Assembly (NCBI RefSeq): GCF_014196795.1
Contig: NZ_JACIEJ010000010.1
Span: 124,001-188,000, forward strand
DNA length: 64,000 nucleotides
Origin: Sagittula marina
GTDB lineage: Bacteria > Pseudomonadota > Alphaproteobacteria > Rhodobacterales > Rhodobacteraceae
Direction: 5' to 3'
The notes under the pieces are model-generated. The model saw only the letters and a program-made list of their open reading frames with translations. It did not search any database and was not told the DNA's origin. The stretch's first letter is position 1. The number at the start of each line of letters is the position of its first letter. Shown here one piece after another: positions 60,488 through 64,000 of the stretch. The translations under genes were made by a program, and so were the position numbers.

Positions 60488-60610
60488 ATTTATGAATGAC
60501 GACTATCCAAACTATCATTTTGACTTTAAGCACAATCCCTTTCATCGTCCATCAAGCTTTTCGGAGGAGAGGCCCTGTGGGCCACGAGAAGCAAATAAGG
60601 GAGGATACTC
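60488..60610. promoter_or_regulatory. Divergent lysR / TRAP promoter region
   Basis: The 123-bp gap contains two direct ACTATC repeats spaced 9 bp (60502, 60511), AT-rich dyads near 60485-60500, a GGCCC-TGT-GGGCC hairpin (60571-60583) and the ribosome site AAGGGAGGA before dctP. LysR proteins usually bind such regions at T-N11-A motifs; no single strong candidate stands out. Confidence 0.4.
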
Positions 60611-61651
60611 ATGAATCGCCGTAACTTTTTTGGCGCGTTGACCGTTGCCGCCTCGACACTCGCTTTGGCGTCAGCCGCACTGGCGGAGGACTATACGTTC
60701 CGCCTGCACCATATGCTGGGCCAGCAGGCCCCGGCGCAAACCAAGATGCTGGAACCTTGGGCAAAAGCCGTAGAAGAAAACTCCGGTGGGCGCGTGAAGA
60801 TCGAGATCTTTCCGTCGATGACACTTGGGGGGCGCCCGCCAGAACTGGTGCAGCAGGCCCGCGACGGGATTGTCGATCTGATCTGGACCGTAAACGGCTA
60901 CACGCCGGGCCTGTTCCCGCGCACCGAGGTGATGGAACTGCCGACCGTCTACCGGAACGATCCCAAGGCCGCGAACCTCGCGCTTTATGATATGTTCGAG
61001 GACGATCTTGCGCAGGACTATGCCGGCCTTGAGGTCATGTTCCTGCACGTGCACGCGGGGCAGGGGCTGCAAACCGCCGATCTCGACGTGACCAGCCTCG
61101 ACGATCTCGCGGGCGCCAAGCTGCGCATCCCGACGCGCACCGGCGCATGGGTGATCGAGGCGCTCGGCGCCACCCCGGTGGCGATGCCGGTGCCGGAACT
61201 GCCGCCCGCGCTGCAAAAAGGTGTTGTCGCAGGAGCGCTGATCCCATGGGAGATCATTCCGCCGCTGAAGATTCAGGATCAGACCAAGTATCAGATCGAA
61301 ATGTACGAGCGCGAGCGCTTTGGCAACACGACCTTTCAGGTCTCTATGAACCAGGCACGCTGGGACGGGCTTCCCGAAGACATCCAGCAAGCGTTCCGGG
61401 ACGCCTCCGGCCGCGATTGGTGGGGGCAGGTTGGCGACATCTGGCGCGCCTCGGACGATTTCGGCATCAAGTTCGCGACGGACGCTGGCAACACGCACCG
61501 CATCCTGAGCGAGGCGGAAACCCAGCCCTTCCTCGACGCCATGGAGCCGGTCGTGGACCGTTGGATCGAAGAGGTCACTGGCGGTGACATCGACGGCGCA
61601 GCGCTGGTCGAGAAAGCGCGCGCTCTGGTCACTGAAAACACGGCAGACTGA
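60611..61651 (+). CDS. dctP: TRAP transporter substrate-binding protein (DctP), second locus
   Basis: A 346-aa periplasmic binding protein behind GGGAGGATACTC. The N-terminus MNRRNFFGALTVAASTLALA begins like a Tat signal (NRRNFF), unusual but known for some DctP proteins. Mature motifs are FRLHHMLGQQAPAQTKML, NSGGRVKIEIFPSMTLGG, LDDLAGAKLRIPTRTGAWV with the ligand-binding Arg, and IQDQTKYQIEM. The ligand is unknown; a 2-oxo or hydroxy acid would suit the ThDP and reductase genes near by. Confidence 0.93.
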   Translation: MNRRNFFGALTVAASTLALASAALAEDYTFRLHHMLGQQAPAQTKMLEPWAKAVEENSGGRVKIEIFPSMTLGGRPPELVQQARDGIVDLIWTVNGYTPGLFPRTEVMELPTVYRNDPKAANLALYDMFEDDLAQDYAGLEVMFLHVHAGQGLQTADLDVTSLDDLAGAKLRIPTRTGAWVIEALGATPVAMPVPELPPALQKGVVAGALIPWEIIPPLKIQDQTKYQIEMYERERFGNTTFQVSMNQARWDGLPEDIQQAFRDASGRDWWGQVGDIWRASDDFGIKFATDAGNTHRILSEAETQPFLDAMEPVVDRWIEEVTGGDIDGAALVEKARALVTENTAD

Positions 61652-61653
61652 AA

Positions 61654-62178
61654 ATGGCTGGCATGTTGGAACAGGAAGGCCGCCCCGAAGGTACCGGGGC
61701 GGTCGCGAGGATTGTCGTGATCTGGGCACTTCTTGGCGGGGCACTGCTGCTGGCGGTGGTCGTGATGAATGTGGCTTCGGTGCTTGGCACGCTGGTCGGC
61801 TGGCCTGTTCCCGGCGATTTCGAAATGACCGAGATGGGCGTTGCGGTCGCAGCCTTCAGCTTTCTGCCGTACTGCCAGCTGATACGCTCAAACGTGACCG
61901 CCGATATCTTTACCCAGAACGCGGGGCCACGCACTCAGGCCTTTCTGAGCCTTCTGGGATCGGTAATCGCGCTGCTCTTTGCGCTGCTGATGCTATGGCG
62001 GATGTATGACGGCATGATCGATCAAAAAACCTATGCCTACGAAACCTCGATCCTGCAGATCCCTGTTTGGTTGGCGTTCATACCAATCCTTGTTTCCTTT
62101 GCCCTGCTCGCCGTTTCCGCGCTGAGCACACTTTTACAGGACGTCCGGCACCTGTCGAACGGAGCTATCCATGACTGA
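61654..62178 (+). CDS. dctQ: TRAP transporter small permease (DctQ), second locus
   Basis: A 174-aa four-helix membrane protein. It has helices near 25-45, 60-80, 98-118 and 138-158, and the DctQ-like middle region QLIRSNVTADIFTQNAGPRT. ATG lies 2 bp after the dctP stop and the gene overlaps dctM by 8 bases. Its sequence differs clearly from the DctQ at 1881-2390, so the two transporters are not recent copies. Confidence 0.92.
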   Translation: MAGMLEQEGRPEGTGAVARIVVIWALLGGALLLAVVVMNVASVLGTLVGWPVPGDFEMTEMGVAVAAFSFLPYCQLIRSNVTADIFTQNAGPRTQAFLSLLGSVIALLFALLMLWRMYDGMIDQKTYAYETSILQIPVWLAFIPILVSFALLAVSALSTLLQDVRHLSNGAIHD

Positions 62179-63529
62179 TCCCCTGACGCTGGGCATCGCG
62201 GCGCTTGTCGTTCTCGTTGCGCTGATCGCCATTCGTATTCCCATCGGCTACGCGATGATTCTTGTTGGTGGTGTCGGCATCGCGCTGGTGAACGGCATCG
62301 CGCCTGTTTTCAACCAGCTCAAGACATTGGCTTACGGTCAGTTCTCTGTTTACGACCTTTCGGTCGTGCCGATGTTCATCCTGATGGGCGCACTTGCGTC
62401 CAAGGCGGGGCTGAGCCACGCGCTGTTCCGCGGTGCCAACGCATGGCTCGGCTGGATGCGTGGCGGAACCGCCATGGCCGCCATCGCGGGTTGCGCGGGC
62501 TTTGGGGCGGTCTGCGGATCGTCTTTGGCCACGGCATCGACCATGGGCCGCGTCGCGCTACCAGAGCTTGAGAAATACCGCTACTCCGGTGCGCTCGCCA
62601 CAGGGACACTGGCCGCAGGCGGGGTTCTGGGCATCCTGATCCCGCCCTCCGTGGTGCTGATTATCTACGCCATCATCGTCGAGGCGAACATCGTCACCAT
62701 GTTTGCCGCAGCTCTGCTGCCGGGCCTTTTGGCGGTGGTTCTGTTCATCCTGACCATTGCGATTTACGTCCGTATAAAGCCTGACGCAGGTCCCGCACAC
62801 GGCGGGGTCGGCGCGGCAGAGTTCCGCGCCGCAACCATTGGCATGATCCCGGTGCTTTCGATCTTTGGCATCGTGCTGGGTGGCATCTATGGCGGCTTTT
62901 ACAACCCGACACCGGCAGCGGCCATCGGGGTTGCACTTGTCTGGCTGTACGGGGCGATCACGCGCGAAATCCGCAGTCGCGATATCTTCGGCGCCCTGCG
63001 CGAAACGGCATCAACCACCGGGATGATTTATCTTATCCTGCTGGGTGCGGAACTGATGAAGATCTTCATGTCCCGCATCGGTCTGCCGCAGGCAACCGCT
63101 GACTGGATCATCCAATCCGGTCTGGAACCGATGTCCGTGATGATCATGCTGCTGATTGCGCTGATCCTCTTGGGGTGCCTGATGGACAGCCTGTCGATGA
63201 TCCTGCTGGTCATTCCATTTTTCTGGCCGGTCCTCGTCGAGCTGAACGGCGGGCTGTACATGGGGGCCGAGGGATCTGGCTTTGGCATGAGCACCGAGGA
63301 CCTGAAGGTCTGGTTTGGGATCCTTGCGCTGATCGTCGTGGAGCTTGGATTGATAACGCCACCAGTGGGCATGAATGTCTTTGTGATCTCTTCACTGGCG
63401 AAAAACACGCCGATGTCCGAGACCTTCAAAGGCGTCTTGCCTTTCTTTGGGGCGGAGATCGTCCGCGTGGCGGTACTTCTGGCCTTCCCGGGTCTTGTGC
63501 TTTGGTTGCCGCAGGTCTTCGGCAGCTAG
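62171..63529 (+). CDS. dctM: TRAP transporter large permease (DctM), second locus
   Basis: A 452-aa polytopic membrane protein with the DctM motifs GYAMILVGGVGIALVNG, GCAGFGAVCGSSLATASTMG, GGVLGILIPPSVVLIIYAI and ELGLITPPVGMNVFVISSL. It forms the translocation subunit of the second TRAP transporter. It is followed after 22 bp by a ketopantoate-reductase-like gene on the same strand, which may belong to the same operon. Confidence 0.95.
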   Translation: MTDPLTLGIAALVVLVALIAIRIPIGYAMILVGGVGIALVNGIAPVFNQLKTLAYGQFSVYDLSVVPMFILMGALASKAGLSHALFRGANAWLGWMRGGTAMAAIAGCAGFGAVCGSSLATASTMGRVALPELEKYRYSGALATGTLAAGGVLGILIPPSVVLIIYAIIVEANIVTMFAAALLPGLLAVVLFILTIAIYVRIKPDAGPAHGGVGAAEFRAATIGMIPVLSIFGIVLGGIYGGFYNPTPAAAIGVALVWLYGAITREIRSRDIFGALRETASTTGMIYLILLGAELMKIFMSRIGLPQATADWIIQSGLEPMSVMIMLLIALILLGCLMDSLSMILLVIPFFWPVLVELNGGLYMGAEGSGFGMSTEDLKVWFGILALIVVELGLITPPVGMNVFVISSLAKNTPMSETFKGVLPFFGAEIVRVAVLLAFPGLVLWLPQVFGS

Positions 63530-63551
63530 ATCTGGTGAAAAGGAAAAAACG

Positions 63552-64000
63552 ATGAAAATCGCAATACTTGGCGCAGGCGCCCTTGGATCGGTGATCGGGG
63601 CTGAACTGCATACGGCAGGTCACGAGGTTGTCCTGCTCGACTTGAACGAAGAGCATTTGAATGCGATCAAGGCAAATGGCCTGCGTGTCGATTGGGACGA
63701 CCGCACCGAGCATCTTAAAATTCCTGCGATGCGGCCGGATGAGGCACCGCAGGTGGACCTGATAATCCTTCTGACCAAGACAATGCATACAGACGCGGCG
63801 CTGGAGGGTGTCGCGCCGCTGATCTCGGGCGGGGCCTGCGTGCTGACGCTGCAGAACGGGCTTGGCAACGTGGAACGCGTGCGCGCCCGCGTGCCGGACG
63901 GACAGGTTCTTTATGGGTGCACCATGACGCCTGGCGACCTGCGCGGACCGGGCCACGTGGCAAGCCACGGGTTGGCCTACACCCCCTTTGACGCGTTTGA
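63552..64000 (+). CDS. Ketopantoate reductase-like (ApbA/PanE) dehydrogenase, 3' end cut by window
   Basis: The first 149 codons are visible. The protein begins MKIAILGAGALGSVIGAEL, a Rossmann fold with GxGxxG, followed by VDLIILLTKTMHTDAALEG and VLTLQNGLGNVERV, which match 2-dehydropantoate 2-reductases. The C-terminal catalytic domain with the lysine lies beyond the window. Position after a TRAP operon suggests a catabolic 2-oxoacid/2-hydroxyacid reductase rather than pantothenate synthesis, but this is inference. Confidence 0.88.
   Translation, partial: MKIAILGAGALGSVIGAELHTAGHEVVLLDLNEEHLNAIKANGLRVDWDDRTEHLKIPAMRPDEAPQVDLIILLTKTMHTDAALEGVAPLISGGACVLTLQNGLGNVERVRARVPDGQVLYGCTMTPGDLRGPGHVASHGLAYTPFDAF

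Overview
The window is a 64 kb piece of a high-GC alphaproteobacterial chromosome, most likely a marine Rhodobacteraceae (Roseobacter-type) methylotroph. The signs are two TRAP transporter loci, an FDH3-type formate dehydrogenase locus with its DUF3305/DUF3306/TorD helpers, a glutathione-linked formaldehyde pathway, and a XoxF-type methanol dehydrogenase with XoxG and XoxJ. No rRNA, tRNA, CRISPR array or prophage was seen.

Layout. (a) 1-6459: malonate locus. A TRAP transporter with an IclR regulator (minus strand) is divergent from malonyl-CoA decarboxylase and malonyl-CoA synthetase (plus strand). A perfect TTCCAC-N3-GTGGAA palindrome lies between them. (b) 6463-24428: formate dehydrogenase island. 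It has a minus-strand accessory operon (DUF6494, Mrp ATPase, biotin/lipoate-ligase-like protein, DUF6505, sensor kinase, DUF2478), a heme protein with a TupA-like N-terminus, a four-cluster ferredoxin, and a plus-strand run DUF3305-DUF3306-TorD-Tat peptide-fdh3ABC-WD40/cytochrome c fusion-42-aa membrane peptide-NtrC-like regulator. (c) 24425-28829: tungstate uptake operon tupBCA with a substrate-binding-domain regulator and an AGE-family sugar epimerase. (d) 28996-34091: lytic transglycosylase, small secreted proteins and an OmpR-type two-component system. (e) 34185-40063: seven-gene MoxR/DUF58/VWA/BatD cluster resembling mxaRSACKL. (f) 40155-55237: C1 oxidation core: gfa, a NarL regulator/FIST protein/hybrid kinase trio, secreted proteins, the SoxYZ-like and metallohydrolase quinoprotein relay pair, glutathione-dependent formaldehyde dehydrogenase, fghA, a cytochrome c, xoxF, xoxG, xoxJ and a PQQ-associated rhodanese-like protein. 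(g) 55239-56959: a P-loop kinase and a graveyard of IS481 and IS3 remnants. (h) 56960-64000: a ThDP enzyme, IclR and LysR regulators, a second TRAP transporter and a truncated ketopantoate-reductase-like gene.

How it works together. Methanol is oxidised in the periplasm by XoxF, which carries the lanthanide signature WDFD, with electrons going to XoxG. Formaldehyde is captured by glutathione (gfa), oxidised (frmA), hydrolysed to formate (fghA) and finally oxidised by FDH3 to CO2. The tup operon probably supplies tungstate for the FDH3 cofactor. Three kinase/regulator sets sit among these genes. The parts least explained by known biology are the TupA-like/heme hybrid, the WD40-cytochrome fusion with its small membrane peptide, the GAFTGA-less NtrC-like regulator, and the strongly structured xoxF leader.

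Limits: all calls come from reading the sequence and recalled family features. No database search was run, and product names for DUF families are from memory.
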